DNA of 36,602 nucleotides from Ignavibacteriota bacterium (GCA_016219595.1 JACRLY010000057.1:55337-91938), one strand, 5' to 3'; positions 1-8,777 are shown, counted from the first letter of the stretch. The notes: generated from the sequence alone by a model not told the origin. Numbers and translations: made by a program.

Positions 1-764
1 GGTATATTTTTATTTTCTTCCCGGTCAGGTCTTGTTTCATTAATTTTATTATCTGTCCAGGTACCGTCAATTTCCCCGTAATATAAATCAGCAGGCCACG
101 CACCTCTGTGGTCAGGGTCATGGTCGTCAACAGCCGCATCACCCGAATAAGGAACAGGTATCCTTCCGAAAAGAATTATTGATTTTATTTCTTGATTATA
201 TCGGTGATACTCATCCAAAATTACTTCTTTCACTCTCTCAACTGATTGGGGATTAAATTTTTCTGCCCTGGGTACAAGATGTTTGTGTACTATCCATCCG
301 TCACCTGTTAAATCTTTCTCATATATGGATAATTCATTATCCAGCAATTCTGAAACAGTAGAATCTATCAATAAAAGTGCAATACCACGGAAATCTTCCT
401 GTGGTATATTAATTCCGGAAAAAGTATAAAAGAATGCATCGTAATCCTTCAGTTTTTTTTTGACTTCATATTCAAATCCTCTGCCGGTTTTGATGTTAGT
501 GTCTATATACTGGGTTGATGTACCCGGAAGTAAAGCTACAGGCTCACCCCAATTATCGTCGAGTATATATTTCCTGTAAATTGAATATTCTATTACAGAA
601 GTATCAATCGGGAAAGTCAAAATTATTCTTGGTGAGGGTAACGTATCTGTACTAACAGTAACCATGACTGCATGGTCCTTTGTTGTTTCTGAATGAATCA
701 TCATTACTGAAGTTAAAACAACAAGTAAAATAATAATTAGATAATATTTTTTATAGAAAATCAA
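1..764 (-). CDS. Exported protein with signal peptide, 5' part only (possible type IX cargo)
   Basis: An open frame of 254 codons reads leftwards from a TTG codon at 764 and runs off the window, so only the N-terminal part is present. An in-frame TAA lies directly before the TTG, and GAGGGA sits four bases upstream, so TTG is the best start. The first 25 or so residues (Lys-Lys-Tyr-Tyr, then a run of Ile/Leu/Val) form a signal peptide. The segment around residues 40-100 looks like a beta-sandwich or fibronectin-like fold. Near residues 205-235 is the motif GRIPVPYSGD, then DDHDPDHRGAWPADLYYG. I associate this motif with large secreted Bacteroidota/Ignavibacteria proteins of C25 (gingipain-like) character, but only from memory. 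Cargo status for type IX secretion cannot be checked because the C-terminus is missing. Confidence 0.6.
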   Translation of the reverse strand, partial: MIFYKKYYLIIILLVVLTSVMMIHSETTKDHAVMVTVSTDTLPSPRIILTFPIDTSVIEYSIYRKYILDDNWGEPVALLPGTSTQYIDTNIKTGRGFEYEVKKKLKDYDAFFYTFSGINIPQEDFRGIALLLIDSTVSELLDNELSIYEKDLTGDGWIVHKHLVPRAEKFNPQSVERVKEVILDEYHRYNQEIKSIILFGRIPVPYSGDAAVDDHDPDHRGAWPADLYYGEIDGTWTDNKINETRPDREENKNI

Positions 765-829
765 TTAATCCCTCAATTCAATAAAATTATTGACGTTTAT
801 TTACAAAGTTAATGTTTGTAAAAGTAAAA

Positions 830-859
830 TTGATAATCAGAAGAAAAGTCATATTTTTG
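830..859 (+). promoter_or_regulatory. Bacteroidota-type promoter for tRNA-Ser
   Basis: TTG at 830-832 and TATTTTTG at 852-859 are separated by 19 bases. This fits the TTG/TAnnTTTG promoter known for Bacteroidota. It lies 37 bases before the mature tRNA 5' end, which leaves room for a short leader. Confidence 0.45.
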
Positions 860-895
860 TAGTCTCTAAAAATCAGCAACCACAATAATGTTTCC

Positions 896-982
896 GGAGA
901 GGTGCGAGAGTGGTTGAATCGGGCGGTCTCGAAAACCGTTGACTCGCTTGCGGGTCCGTGGGTTCGAATCCCACCCTCTCCG
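896..982 (+). tRNA. tRNA-Ser (anticodon CGA)
   Basis: The acceptor stem GGAGAGG (896-902) pairs with CCTCTCC (975-981), with discriminator G at 982. The anticodon stem 923-927/935-939 encloses a seven-base loop with CGA at 930-932, which reads UCG serine codons. A long variable arm (about 941-956) pairs over six positions, as expected for a class II tRNA. The T arm is GTGGG-TTCGAAT-CCCAC. CCA is not encoded. The gene lies between two minus-strand protein genes. Confidence 0.96.
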
Positions 983-1025
983 CATAAATAATAAATCAAT
1001 AAATTAAATTCTTTTAAATATGAAT

Positions 1026-3146
1026 TTATTTACAAAACTTATTTATATACTCTTGTGCTTCCCTATAACCAAGTCTTAAAGATTCTTTAAGGTCCAGGCA
1101 TCCTGATTCAATCATGCCTACTTGCATTTTCGATAATCCTCTTTTTAAAATAGAAACCGAATCCCTGGGATTAAATTCCAATGTCTTATCAAAATCTTTA
1201 ATGGCACCTTTATAATCACAGGTATTATACTTTGCTACAGCCCTGGTTGCAAATGCCTGCCAGTTCTTCGGATTTAATTGCAGTGATGTGTTAAAGTCTT
1301 TAATAGCCCCATTGTAATCTCCTATATCAAATTTAGCTTCACCCCGGCTGTGATATTCAACAGAACTTTGCGGATTCATTTTTATTGCCATGTCCAAATC
1401 GGTTATTGCACCTTCATAATCCTTCATTAATATTTTAGCATTTGCCCTGTTGTGGTAAGCTGAAAATGAATTCGGGTCTATTTCTACAACTTTATTAAAA
1501 TCTTCAAGAGCCTCCTGGTGCTTTCCAAGTTCAAATTTTACCAATCCTCTCATATTTATTGAAGAAAGGTCTTTCGGATTTAATGCTATAGCTTTATCAA
1601 GCTCTTTCAATGCTCCCGGGTAATCTTTGATTCTGAGTTTTTCCTTGCCTCTTTCTAATGTATAAACATCATTATCAATGAATAATTGTGTATATGGTCC
1701 TTTGGCTTTTGAACTGTAAATCATCCATTTCCCGTTTGGTGACCACGAATGCCATGAATTCATAGCACCCGGATTATTGCAGTTCATTATTCTTGGAGTT
1801 CCACCAGATGAAGGCATTATGTATAATTTAGCATCAGGCTGTAATAGCATGAAGTTCTTCGCTTGGGTAAAGACAATCCATTTCCCGTCAGGTGAAAATT
1901 TTGGAAAGAAATTGCTCATTCCATTGTTTGAAGCTCCCTGAAGAGGTAATGCTTCTCCACCCTGACCGTTATTGAACGGTATTTTATATATATCAAATTT
2001 AAAATCTTTTTTTCCCTCCAGAAAATCCTTCGCATATTCAGTTGGAATAATAACTTCATTTGATTTTTCAGCAAGTGCGTGGTGATAAACCGGTGCTCTC
2101 GCAAAAAGTACTGTTTTTCCATCAGGACTCCAAACAGGATTACTTTGGCAATATTCCTTATTATCTGCTCCGGGCAAAGAGGAGAATTGTTTGTTCTTAA
2201 TATCATAAATTCCGATAATCCCTTTTATCGGGAAAAAGAGCTGGGAATAATATAAATCATTAACTCTGACAAATATAGAACGGTCTTTCACTGTGCTTAA
2301 AGCATATTTCCCGTCTGGCGAAATTTGGGACAGCAAGCCGAAAGTATATTCTTTATCTTCCCGCTTATAATCCATCCATGTTATGATTTTATTAAATTCA
2401 ATATCTGTATTTTTTGACACTTGTGTTATGAAATATGAACCTTTGTCGTTCGCATAATCTATGTCCATTCCCATTGTTTTGCCATCCCGTGAAAATGAGT
2501 GGCAATTACCGCATACCGGAAAGTTTGTCAGCATTATTTTAGGCTGGGAGTAATGTGAAATACTTGCCATTCTCCAGCTTATAGTAGGCAGATTATCGAA
2601 TGCAAACCCGAATGGCAGTGGCACAGCCCTGAAGAATACAGGTGCTGCAACTGAATCTTTTGATATGCTGATATTTATTCTGCCTCCATTATAAATTCTC
2701 CCGGTTTCATTTTTATTAACACCAATTATATTGACTGTAATATTCCTGCCATATCCGAATTCTTTAATTTCCTCCCATTCGGAAGAATCAGGTTTCCATT
2801 TTCTTTCATCCAGGTATTTTGATATAAATTTTATTTTTCCTTCCGATTCAAGCATCACTAACCAATTGTCAATGTCTCCGGGGTCATCCCAGCGGAATGT
2901 CGGCGAGGCGATATCAGGAGGGAAAATTGAATTATTATGAGGATAGGATATTGTAATCCTGTCATTTATTCCGGTTGATAATAATTTATCTGCAAAAGTA
3001 TCCCTGCCATCCTTATTGAAAAAAAGGAACCATGCTCCAAATCCAATAACGACCAGTGCTAAAAAAATTAATAAATAATTTAAATAGTTCCTTTTCTTTT
3101 TTTTCGGCATCTGGGGAACTGCCTGTTTATTTTTTTTTGTTTTCAT
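1026..3146 (-). CDS. Membrane-anchored PD40 beta-propeller/TPR protein with CxxCH motif
   Basis: This 706-residue protein begins with a Lys-rich cytoplasmic stretch and one membrane segment (about residues 22-43), so the bulk should lie outside the inner membrane. Residues 60-200 look like beta-sandwich. CGNCH (212-216) fits a c-type haem site and leads into the phrase SFSRDGKTMGMD, typical of PD40/TolB-like propellers. Several later blades contain the SPDGK pattern. The last 210 residues or so form about six TPR units, recognisable by repeats such as DYPGALKELDKAI and DYEGAITDLDMAI. The start is supported by CGGAG about nine bases upstream. It follows the SGNH hydrolase gene by 38 bp on the same strand, so the two are probably cotranscribed. 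The role is unknown: scaffold and sensor functions are both possible, and haem attachment is inferred from the motif only. Confidence 0.8.
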   Translation of the reverse strand: MKTKKNKQAVPQMPKKKKRNYLNYLLIFLALVVIGFGAWFLFFNKDGRDTFADKLLSTGINDRITISYPHNNSIFPPDIASPTFRWDDPGDIDNWLVMLESEGKIKFISKYLDERKWKPDSSEWEEIKEFGYGRNITVNIIGVNKNETGRIYNGGRINISISKDSVAAPVFFRAVPLPFGFAFDNLPTISWRMASISHYSQPKIMLTNFPVCGNCHSFSRDGKTMGMDIDYANDKGSYFITQVSKNTDIEFNKIITWMDYKREDKEYTFGLLSQISPDGKYALSTVKDRSIFVRVNDLYYSQLFFPIKGIIGIYDIKNKQFSSLPGADNKEYCQSNPVWSPDGKTVLFARAPVYHHALAEKSNEVIIPTEYAKDFLEGKKDFKFDIYKIPFNNGQGGEALPLQGASNNGMSNFFPKFSPDGKWIVFTQAKNFMLLQPDAKLYIMPSSGGTPRIMNCNNPGAMNSWHSWSPNGKWMIYSSKAKGPYTQLFIDNDVYTLERGKEKLRIKDYPGALKELDKAIALNPKDLSSINMRGLVKFELGKHQEALEDFNKVVEIDPNSFSAYHNRANAKILMKDYEGAITDLDMAIKMNPQSSVEYHSRGEAKFDIGDYNGAIKDFNTSLQLNPKNWQAFATRAVAKYNTCDYKGAIKDFDKTLEFNPRDSVSILKRGLSKMQVGMIESGCLDLKESLRLGYREAQEYINKFCK

Positions 3147-3184
3147 CGTATTTTACTCCGATTAGAATAAAATTAATTATTAAA

Positions 3185-4363
3185 TCACATATTTTTCGCT
3201 TTTCTCCACCACTCGTATAATGTTTTGCCTAATAATGCATATCCTTTCGGACGCATATGTTCGTCATAATTCCAATATAAATGATTCCCGGAATTTTCCT
3301 CATTTTTTATTATTTCAGTGAAATCATAAAATGGTATTCCAAGAGAGTTACAACTTTCCTTAAGAATCTTCGCATGTATATAAGAGCTTACCTGGTTCCT
3401 TGAGGGAACATATGCTATGTATATTTTCTTACCGTATTGAGCCATAAAATTTTCAATCCCGTTCAAATGTTTTGTCAATTTTATCTCTTCGGGCAAATGC
3501 TCTTTAAACTGAGCATATTCATCAACTGAATAGGGATTGAATCTGCCTTTCTTTATTGCTTCGGTAATTTTAGATGAAATAAATTTCTCATATCTGCTTG
3601 CTTTCTCGGTATTCGACCATGGATTGCTCGGAGCCGGTACCGGTGCAAAAAATGTAAATGGTTTGCTAATCCATCTGTGTGGAACAGTTTTACCTGAAAA
3701 TACATTTTTTAAAACATAATAAATCCTTGGCAACCACCAGTGTGAATATTCCGGGCTAATCGGTTTTCTAAGCCATTCCGGATTGTATGGGGGGGGCGGA
3801 AGGTCGTTGCCATGCAGGATTAAAATCACATGATTTGGCTTAAGTGTTGGCAGCATATCACAAAGCAATCCGCAATAGGTAGAAAAATCCGAACCTCCTA
3901 TGCCAAGATTAATGAGCTCATAATTTTTACCATTCCGCTGAGCTTCTTTTCCAAAATTTGAAATTATCGTTTCATCTTCTTTCGCAAGATACCCTTCAAC
4001 AAAGCTGTCACCTAAAAATGCAATTCTTTGTATATCGGGATTTGGTTCGGCACTAAAATCCTTACCCCTGAATCCATATAAATTAAGGCTGATGAGGGAT
4101 TCCGCTCCGTCAGGATCCGAAGCCCAGATGAATGAAGCATTTGATAAATACTTCAATTCTGAAGAGGAAGCTTCGAAAAAAACCGGGGAATAATTGATAC
4201 GGTTGAAATTTAATATTTCAGGAACAGGGAATATAATCCTGAATAGTATTTCCTGGAATATAAATAGTATCAATAAAATTAATAAAATATAAGAATATTT
4301 TACTGATTTCCGTTTATCTTTTATATTTTTATCCTTATTATCATTAACAGCCTTTTTCATCAT
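3185..4363 (-). CDS. Membrane-anchored SGNH/GDSL-family hydrolase
   Basis: The 392-residue protein has a charged N-terminus, one hydrophobic anchor (about residues 22-44) and an SGNH domain. Block I is FLGDSFVEG with nucleophile Ser120. Block II is INLGIGG (151-157), block III HGND (184-187), and the C-terminal block NYDEH carries the likely catalytic Asp367 and His369. Such enzymes deacylate or deacetylate glycans and lipids. This one should act on the periplasmic side. It is divergent from the carbamoyltransferase group at 4.5-8.2 kb and upstream of the PD40/TPR gene. SGNH proteins near carbamoyltransferases fit sugar decoration, but the substrate is not evident. There are two ATG codons at the start (4363 and 4360), neither with a clear ribosome site. 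Confidence 0.83.
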   Translation of the reverse strand: MMKKAVNDNKDKNIKDKRKSVKYSYILLILLILFIFQEILFRIIFPVPEILNFNRINYSPVFFEASSSELKYLSNASFIWASDPDGAESLISLNLYGFRGKDFSAEPNPDIQRIAFLGDSFVEGYLAKEDETIISNFGKEAQRNGKNYELINLGIGGSDFSTYCGLLCDMLPTLKPNHVILILHGNDLPPPPYNPEWLRKPISPEYSHWWLPRIYYVLKNVFSGKTVPHRWISKPFTFFAPVPAPSNPWSNTEKASRYEKFISSKITEAIKKGRFNPYSVDEYAQFKEHLPEEIKLTKHLNGIENFMAQYGKKIYIAYVPSRNQVSSYIHAKILKESCNSLGIPFYDFTEIIKNEENSGNHLYWNYDEHMRPKGYALLGKTLYEWWRKAKNM

Positions 4364-4457
4364 AAAAATTGAATTAGGTGAAACAAATTTATTTTACAAA
4401 TAACTAATTTAATAATCTTTAACTGAATATCTTAATACTTTTTATATTTCTATTTAT

Positions 4458-4465
4458 TATTTTTG
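4458..4465 (+). promoter_or_regulatory. Candidate -7 element upstream of the sxtJ-like gene
   Basis: TATTTTTG matches TAnnTTTG and is identical to the -7 element of the tRNA-Ser promoter. It lies 18 bases before the ATG at 4484. No clear TTG element is seen 19-21 bases upstream, so the call is tentative. Confidence 0.3.
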
Positions 4466-4483
4466 AGAAAAAGCATTTGAGTT

Positions 4484-4921
4484 ATGTATATAAGTAATAA
4501 GAAATCCATATTGGTGCTCAAGCCTAATTTGAACCAAATGAAAGACTCTGGGATGGCTTTCGTTTTGATTTGCATTATTCTGGGATTATTATCCGGTTCA
4601 AAATATTGGTTTTTTATTGGATTAGTACTCCAGCTTTTAAACATGGTATATCCGGGAATTTTTTTCCTGCCGGCAATTTTTTGGTTTACTTTATCGAATA
4701 TTCTTGGATTTATTTCATCGAAAATTTTATTAACATTAATATTCTTTCTGATAATTACTCCAATAGGTTTGATAAGAAAATTTCTTGGTTTTCTTGGCTT
4801 GGGAAATAAAAGCGGTGGATTCGACTCATTAAAATTAAAACAATGGAAAAAGTCTCATGAAAGTGTATTTGTTGTCAGAAAATATAAATTCAGCAAGAAA
4901 GATTTGATGAAACCATATTAA
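4484..4921 (+). CDS. SxtJ-like small membrane protein
   Basis: This 145-residue protein has two or three hydrophobic stretches between about residues 24 and 98 (FVLICIILGLLSG; FFIGLVLQLL; ILLTLIFFLIITPIGL) and a basic, soluble C-terminus. Its size, topology and position just before a 49-codon peptide gene and a carbamoyltransferase match SxtJ of saxitoxin clusters and related loci, where sxtI, sxtJ and sxtK lie together. The assignment rests mainly on context plus the short phrase MKDSGMAF. It probably acts at the inner membrane with the carbamoyltransferase, but its biochemical role is not known even in saxitoxin producers. Confidence 0.65.
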   Translation: MYISNKKSILVLKPNLNQMKDSGMAFVLICIILGLLSGSKYWFFIGLVLQLLNMVYPGIFFLPAIFWFTLSNILGFISSKILLTLIFFLIITPIGLIRKFLGFLGLGNKSGGFDSLKLKQWKKSHESVFVVRKYKFSKKDLMKPY

Positions 4922-4992
4922 ATTTTACTTGATAAATATTTTTTAAAATAGTCAGCATTCAATTTTCTATAATTATATATAGATTTAAATTT

Positions 4993-5142
4993 ATGGATTT
5001 TCTTAAGGATTTACTCGGCTTTTTGAAGGAACGAAAAAAGTATTGGCTGATTCCTGCTATAATAATACTCCTTTTGATAGGGGTACTGGTTGTATTGACT
5101 AGTGGCAGTGCTGTTGCCCCATTTATTTATACTCTATTTTGA
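4993..5142 (+). CDS. DUF5989/SxtK-like 49-residue membrane peptide
   Basis: A short frame of 49 codons begins ATG-GAT-TTT at 4993 and ends at TGA 5140-5142. The product starts MDFLKDLLGFLKERKKYW, an amphipathic basic helix, followed by one transmembrane helix rich in Ile, Leu and Val and a short tail ending in IYTLF. This layout matches the DUF5989 family, which includes SxtK and is found beside SxtJ-like proteins and carbamoyltransferases. It lies 71 bp after the sxtJ-like gene and 55 bp before the carbamoyltransferase. Automated callers can miss it because of its length. The family match is from memory of motif and context. Confidence 0.75.
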   Translation: MDFLKDLLGFLKERKKYWLIPAIIILLLIGVLVVLTSGSAVAPFIYTLF

Positions 5143-5197
5143 TGAATTTCATATTCTTTAATCTGAGATTTCAATATAAAGTTATGTTTTATAATAA

Positions 5198-7129
5198 ATG
5201 AAGAAAGCAATTTTAGGTATATCGGCATTCTACCATGATTCTGCTGCGGCAATAGTTATTGACGGGGAAATAATAGCTGCAGCACAGGAAGAACGTTTTA
5301 CAAGAAAGAAAAATGATAGTTCATTTCCCGCGAATGCAATAAAATCTTGCTTGCAAATAGCAGGTATTCGTTTATCTGAGATTTCTGCTATTTCATTTTA
5401 CGAAAAACCATATATAAAATTCGAGAGATTACTCGAAACTTATCATTCATTTGTTCCTAAAGGATTGAAAAGTTATCTTCAGGCAATGCCGGTATGGATT
5501 AAAGAAAAACTTTTCATGAAAAAACTTATTTTGAATGAACTTGAGAAAATCATAAAGACACAAACCTTTGATAAAGGAATTAATTTTGATGTTTATGCTG
5601 AAACTTTAGCATTTAAGAATATTCCTTTACTTTTTCCTGAACATCATTTATCTCATGCCGCATCAGCGTATTTCCCATCGCTTTTTGAAGAGGCAGCTAT
5701 ATTGACTGTAGATGGCGTTGGAGAGTGGGCTACTTCAACAATAGGCATAGGAAAAGGAAATACCATAGAAATAATCAGGGAACTTGAATTTCCTCATTCA
5801 GTCGGATTACTTTATTCGGCTTTCACTTACTATTGTGGATTTAAGGTTAATGATGGCGAATATAAGCTAATGGGATTAGCACCTTATGGTGATTCCAAAT
5901 CAGAGCAAACGAAATTTTTCATTGATGCAATTTATTCCGGGGTGGTTGATGTTAGGGAGGATGGTTCAATACTTCTGAACATGGAGTATTTTGATTTTGC
6001 TACTGGGCTTAAAATGACAAAAAATAAAAAATGGGAAAAACTTTTTGGTATTGCTCCTAGACAGCCTGAAAGCCTGTTAAAGCAGGATTATGCCAATCTT
6101 GCTTATGCCATTCAAAAGGTCACTGAAGATATTTTATTACGTTTAGCGAAAACAGCAAAAGAACTCACTTCATCAGGAAATCTGGTTATGGCAGGGGGAG
6201 TAGCATTGAATAGCGTTGCTAACGGTTTGATTTATAAATCACGTTTATTTGATAATATATGGATTCAACCTGCGGCAGGGGATGCAGGTGGTGCTTTGGG
6301 TGCAGCTTTGGCTGCTTATCATATTTATTATGAAGATGAATTTAGTAACAATGAAACAGAAAATGGAATTGGCAAAAAAAATGAATCCGGTTCCAAATTT
6401 CATGTTTCTGATTACAGAAAAGATAAAATGAAAGCATGTCAGTTGGGACCTTCTTTCTCTGATAATGAAATTAAGTTGATATTGGATTATTATGGAGTAA
6501 ATTATCATTATATTGATAGTGATGAGGAACTTTTCGATACTGCTTCGACGCTTATTTCAGAAAGCAAAGTGCTCGGCTGGTTCCGGGGGAGAATGGAATA
6601 TGGTCCTCGTGCATTGGGAAACAGAAGTATTCTTGCTGACGCAAGAAATTCTGAAATGCAGAGGATACTAAATTTGAAAATCAAATACAGAGAAGGATTC
6701 CGACCCTTTGCACCTGCTGTTCTCTGGGAAGAAGCTCAAAAATATTTCGATATTGATATTCCTTCTCCTTACATGTTGTTAGTTGTTCCAATTAAAGAAT
6801 CAGAACGGCATCCTTTAACTGGTAATATTGAAAAACAGGGATTAATGGATAAGCTTTATATCAAGCGCTCCGAAATTCCGGCTGTAACTCATCTGGATTA
6901 TTCGGCAAGAATCCAAACCGTGAGCAAAGATGATAATCCTGATTTTTACTTACTTATTTCAGATTTTTATAATAAAACCGGTTGCCCGGTCATCATAAAT
7001 ACAAGTTTTAATGTACGTGGGGAGCCAATTGTTTGCTCTCCTTCTGATGCATATAAATGCTTTATGAAAACAGAGATGGACTGTCTCGCAATTGAGAATT
7101 TTCTAATTTATAAAGAAGAACAGAAATAA
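5198..7129 (+). CDS. O-carbamoyltransferase, NodU/CmcH/SxtI family
   Basis: The 643-residue enzyme should transfer the carbamoyl group of carbamoyl phosphate, via carbamoyl-adenylate, to a hydroxyl on a sugar or small molecule. The N-terminal Kae1-like domain has GISAFYHDSAAAIV with His13, EHHLSHAASA (148-157), TVDGVGEW (170-177), KLMGLAPYG and MAGGVALN. The C-terminal domain has WFRGRMEYGPRALGNRSI and NTSFNVRGEPIV, both hallmarks of the family. The length is close to that of TobZ and SxtI. The start has no visible ribosome site, as is common in this phylum. The preceding SxtJ- and SxtK-like genes and the methyltransferase 26 bp downstream form one transcription group. The acceptor is unknown; no polyketide or aminoglycoside genes are in view, so a surface glycan is the simplest guess. 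Confidence 0.93.
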   Translation: MKKAILGISAFYHDSAAAIVIDGEIIAAAQEERFTRKKNDSSFPANAIKSCLQIAGIRLSEISAISFYEKPYIKFERLLETYHSFVPKGLKSYLQAMPVWIKEKLFMKKLILNELEKIIKTQTFDKGINFDVYAETLAFKNIPLLFPEHHLSHAASAYFPSLFEEAAILTVDGVGEWATSTIGIGKGNTIEIIRELEFPHSVGLLYSAFTYYCGFKVNDGEYKLMGLAPYGDSKSEQTKFFIDAIYSGVVDVREDGSILLNMEYFDFATGLKMTKNKKWEKLFGIAPRQPESLLKQDYANLAYAIQKVTEDILLRLAKTAKELTSSGNLVMAGGVALNSVANGLIYKSRLFDNIWIQPAAGDAGGALGAALAAYHIYYEDEFSNNETENGIGKKNESGSKFHVSDYRKDKMKACQLGPSFSDNEIKLILDYYGVNYHYIDSDEELFDTASTLISESKVLGWFRGRMEYGPRALGNRSILADARNSEMQRILNLKIKYREGFRPFAPAVLWEEAQKYFDIDIPSPYMLLVVPIKESERHPLTGNIEKQGLMDKLYIKRSEIPAVTHLDYSARIQTVSKDDNPDFYLLISDFYNKTGCPVIINTSFNVRGEPIVCSPSDAYKCFMKTEMDCLAIENFLIYKEEQK

Positions 7130-7155
7130 AGGTATAAATATATATTATCTTCAAA

Positions 7156-8160
7156 ATGCACTCTTTAATGAAATATAATATTGGAATTTTTCAATGTCCT
7201 CTGTGTAAGAGCAATTTGGATGTTGAAGAAGAGTATATTATATGCAGGGAAAATGGACATAGATTCGATATTATTGATGACATCCCTATTATGTTTACTG
7301 AAGGCGGCGGGGAATATGCAGATAAAATTGTAATAAAAGTAAAAAAATTTTACGAAGAAAATCCATTTCCAAATTATGACGATACGGATAATCCTTCATC
7401 ATTGATTAATAAAGCTGAAGCCTCTGTTTTCGCAAAATTGCTGAATGACGGTCTTCCATTCAATATTAAGATTCTTGAAGTAGGGTGTGGAACCGGACAA
7501 TTATCCAATTATTTGTCTTTAGCTAACCGCCGTGTATTTGGAATTGATATTTCTTTGAATTCTTTGTTCCTCGCAAATAATTTCAAACGTGATAATTCAT
7601 TAAAAAATGTATCTTTTTACCAGATGAATTTATTCAAGCCTATATTTAAAGATGAATCATTTGATGCTATTATTTGCAATGGAGTATTGCACCACACTCA
7701 TGAAGCATATGAGGGTATGAATATAATAACTAAGTTGCTTAAGAATAGAGGTTTTTTGATAATAGGATTATATAATCGTTATGGCAGATTGTTTACAAAA
7801 TTAAGGAAACCAATCTTCAGATTGACTGGGAATCGATTACATGTCCTTGACCCTTATTTATCGAGAACAGACCTTACTGATGTAAAGAAAAATGCTTGGT
7901 TCCTTGACCAGTATCATAACCCACATGAAACCACGCACTCATTTGGAGAAGTACTTGAGTGGTTCAGCAAATCAGGGATTGAATTTATATCTTCAATTCC
8001 TGTGTTCGGTAACATCGCATATTTAGATGAAGACTATGATATTTTTCTGAAAAAATCAAGCGGAAGTGTTTTTTCAAGATTTATTACTCAAATTGCAATG
8101 CCGTTTATTACAAATAAAGAAGGTGGTTTTTTTGTAATGATTGGCAGGAAAAATTCATAA
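7156..8160 (+). CDS. Class I SAM-dependent methyltransferase with N-terminal zinc ribbon
   Basis: The 334-residue protein opens with a Trm112-like zinc-ribbon pattern: Cys14 and Cys17 (CPLC), Cys30 and GH at 34-35, ending in the phrase IIDDIPIMF. The Rossmann methyltransferase domain follows, with motif I LEVGCGTG (107-114), an acidic GIDIS after beta-2, and NGVLHHT at motif IV. The C-terminal part carries many aromatic and basic residues. This architecture is common in enzymes encoded with sugar and natural-product modification genes. It lies 26 bp after the carbamoyltransferase and probably methylates the same acceptor. A second ATG four codons in (7168) is an alternative start. Confidence 0.85.
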   Translation: MHSLMKYNIGIFQCPLCKSNLDVEEEYIICRENGHRFDIIDDIPIMFTEGGGEYADKIVIKVKKFYEENPFPNYDDTDNPSSLINKAEASVFAKLLNDGLPFNIKILEVGCGTGQLSNYLSLANRRVFGIDISLNSLFLANNFKRDNSLKNVSFYQMNLFKPIFKDESFDAIICNGVLHHTHEAYEGMNIITKLLKNRGFLIIGLYNRYGRLFTKLRKPIFRLTGNRLHVLDPYLSRTDLTDVKKNAWFLDQYHNPHETTHSFGEVLEWFSKSGIEFISSIPVFGNIAYLDEDYDIFLKKSSGSVFSRFITQIAMPFITNKEGGFFVMIGRKNS

Positions 8161-8171
8161 TTAATAAAAAA

Positions 8172-8201
8172 TCCCCGGCTATTATTAAATTTAGTCAGGG
8201 A
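8172..8201. terminator. Stem-loop between convergent genes
   Basis: TCCCCGGCT (8172-8180) can pair with AGTCAGGGA (8193-8201) with one mismatch and one G-T pair. It is flanked by A-rich sequence on the left and AT-rich sequence on the right, so it could end transcription from both the methyltransferase and the facing gene. Confidence 0.45.
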
Positions 8202-8219
8202 AATATTATTATATTATTC

Positions 8220-8564
8220 TTAGGATTTCGAATCTAAAATTAATTCAGGCATAGGACCCGGCATCGCTTGTGATAAATCGATTCCATGTACGTCTTTCAC
8301 TTCATTTATAAACCATTGTGCAAATGGGTCCTGCGATTGACAGAATTTTGCATATGCTTCCATTGGATTTTCTCCCTCCAGGGTTACAATTACAAAATCA
8401 CCCATAGGTGTATGCTGTAGAAAAGTGCGTTCATGAACTCCAAGACTATTTCTTGAATTCCTGAACTCTTCCTTGCGTTCATTTTTCAATTTATTAGCGA
8501 ATTGTTCCCATTGCTGTGTTTTTCCTTCTGTAATTGGTGCTGCGAAAGCCATTAATTTTGACAT
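8220..8564 (-). CDS. Small conserved protein, dimeric alpha/beta-barrel-like (DUF6176-type?)
   Basis: The 114-residue product has a pattern I associate with small ferredoxin-fold proteins annotated as DUF6176: helix ...ERKEEFRNSRNSLGVHERTF, strand TPMGDFVIVTLEG, then a helix ending QDPFAQWFINEVKDVHGIDLS. Such folds resemble antibiotic-biosynthesis-monooxygenase domains, but no catalytic residues can be assigned. There is no signal peptide. It is transcribed alone, convergent with the methyltransferase and divergent from the aromatic cluster. The family name is given from memory and is tentative. Confidence 0.7.
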   Translation of the reverse strand: MSKLMAFAAPITEGKTQQWEQFANKLKNERKEEFRNSRNSLGVHERTFLQHTPMGDFVIVTLEGENPMEAYAKFCQSQDPFAQWFINEVKDVHGIDLSQAMPGPMPELILDSKS

Positions 8565-8705
8565 AAAAACCCCTTATATTAATTGTGATTAATTAATTAA
8601 GAAATTAATTTATTAAAATAATTAGTCAATACAAAATCTATAATTTGATAAAACTAAATTTTACTACTTTTTAATCCTTTTACATTAACGGATATATAGT
8701 TTCAC

Positions 8706-8713
8706 TATATTTG
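8706..8713 (+). promoter_or_regulatory. Candidate -7 element for the aromatic gene cluster
   Basis: TATATTTG matches TAnnTTTG and lies 64 bases before the ATG of the chorismatase-like gene, in an AT-rich intergenic stretch of about 210 bp (8565-8777) with no other gene. No convincing TTG element is seen at the usual distance, so the promoter is only a candidate. Confidence 0.35.
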
Positions 8714-8777
8714 TAGTAAATATTAAATGTACTTACAAGTTTTTTGTTATATTGAATTTAATTAAAAAAACAATAAA

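Noticed and set aside
787-999. 70-codon frame on the minus strand
   Set aside because: It runs through the tRNA-Ser gene on the opposite strand and has no family features.
4484-7129. A saxitoxin-like biosynthetic cluster
   Set aside because: Only the carbamoylation genes are similar; no polyketide synthase-like, amidinotransferase or oxygenase genes are present.
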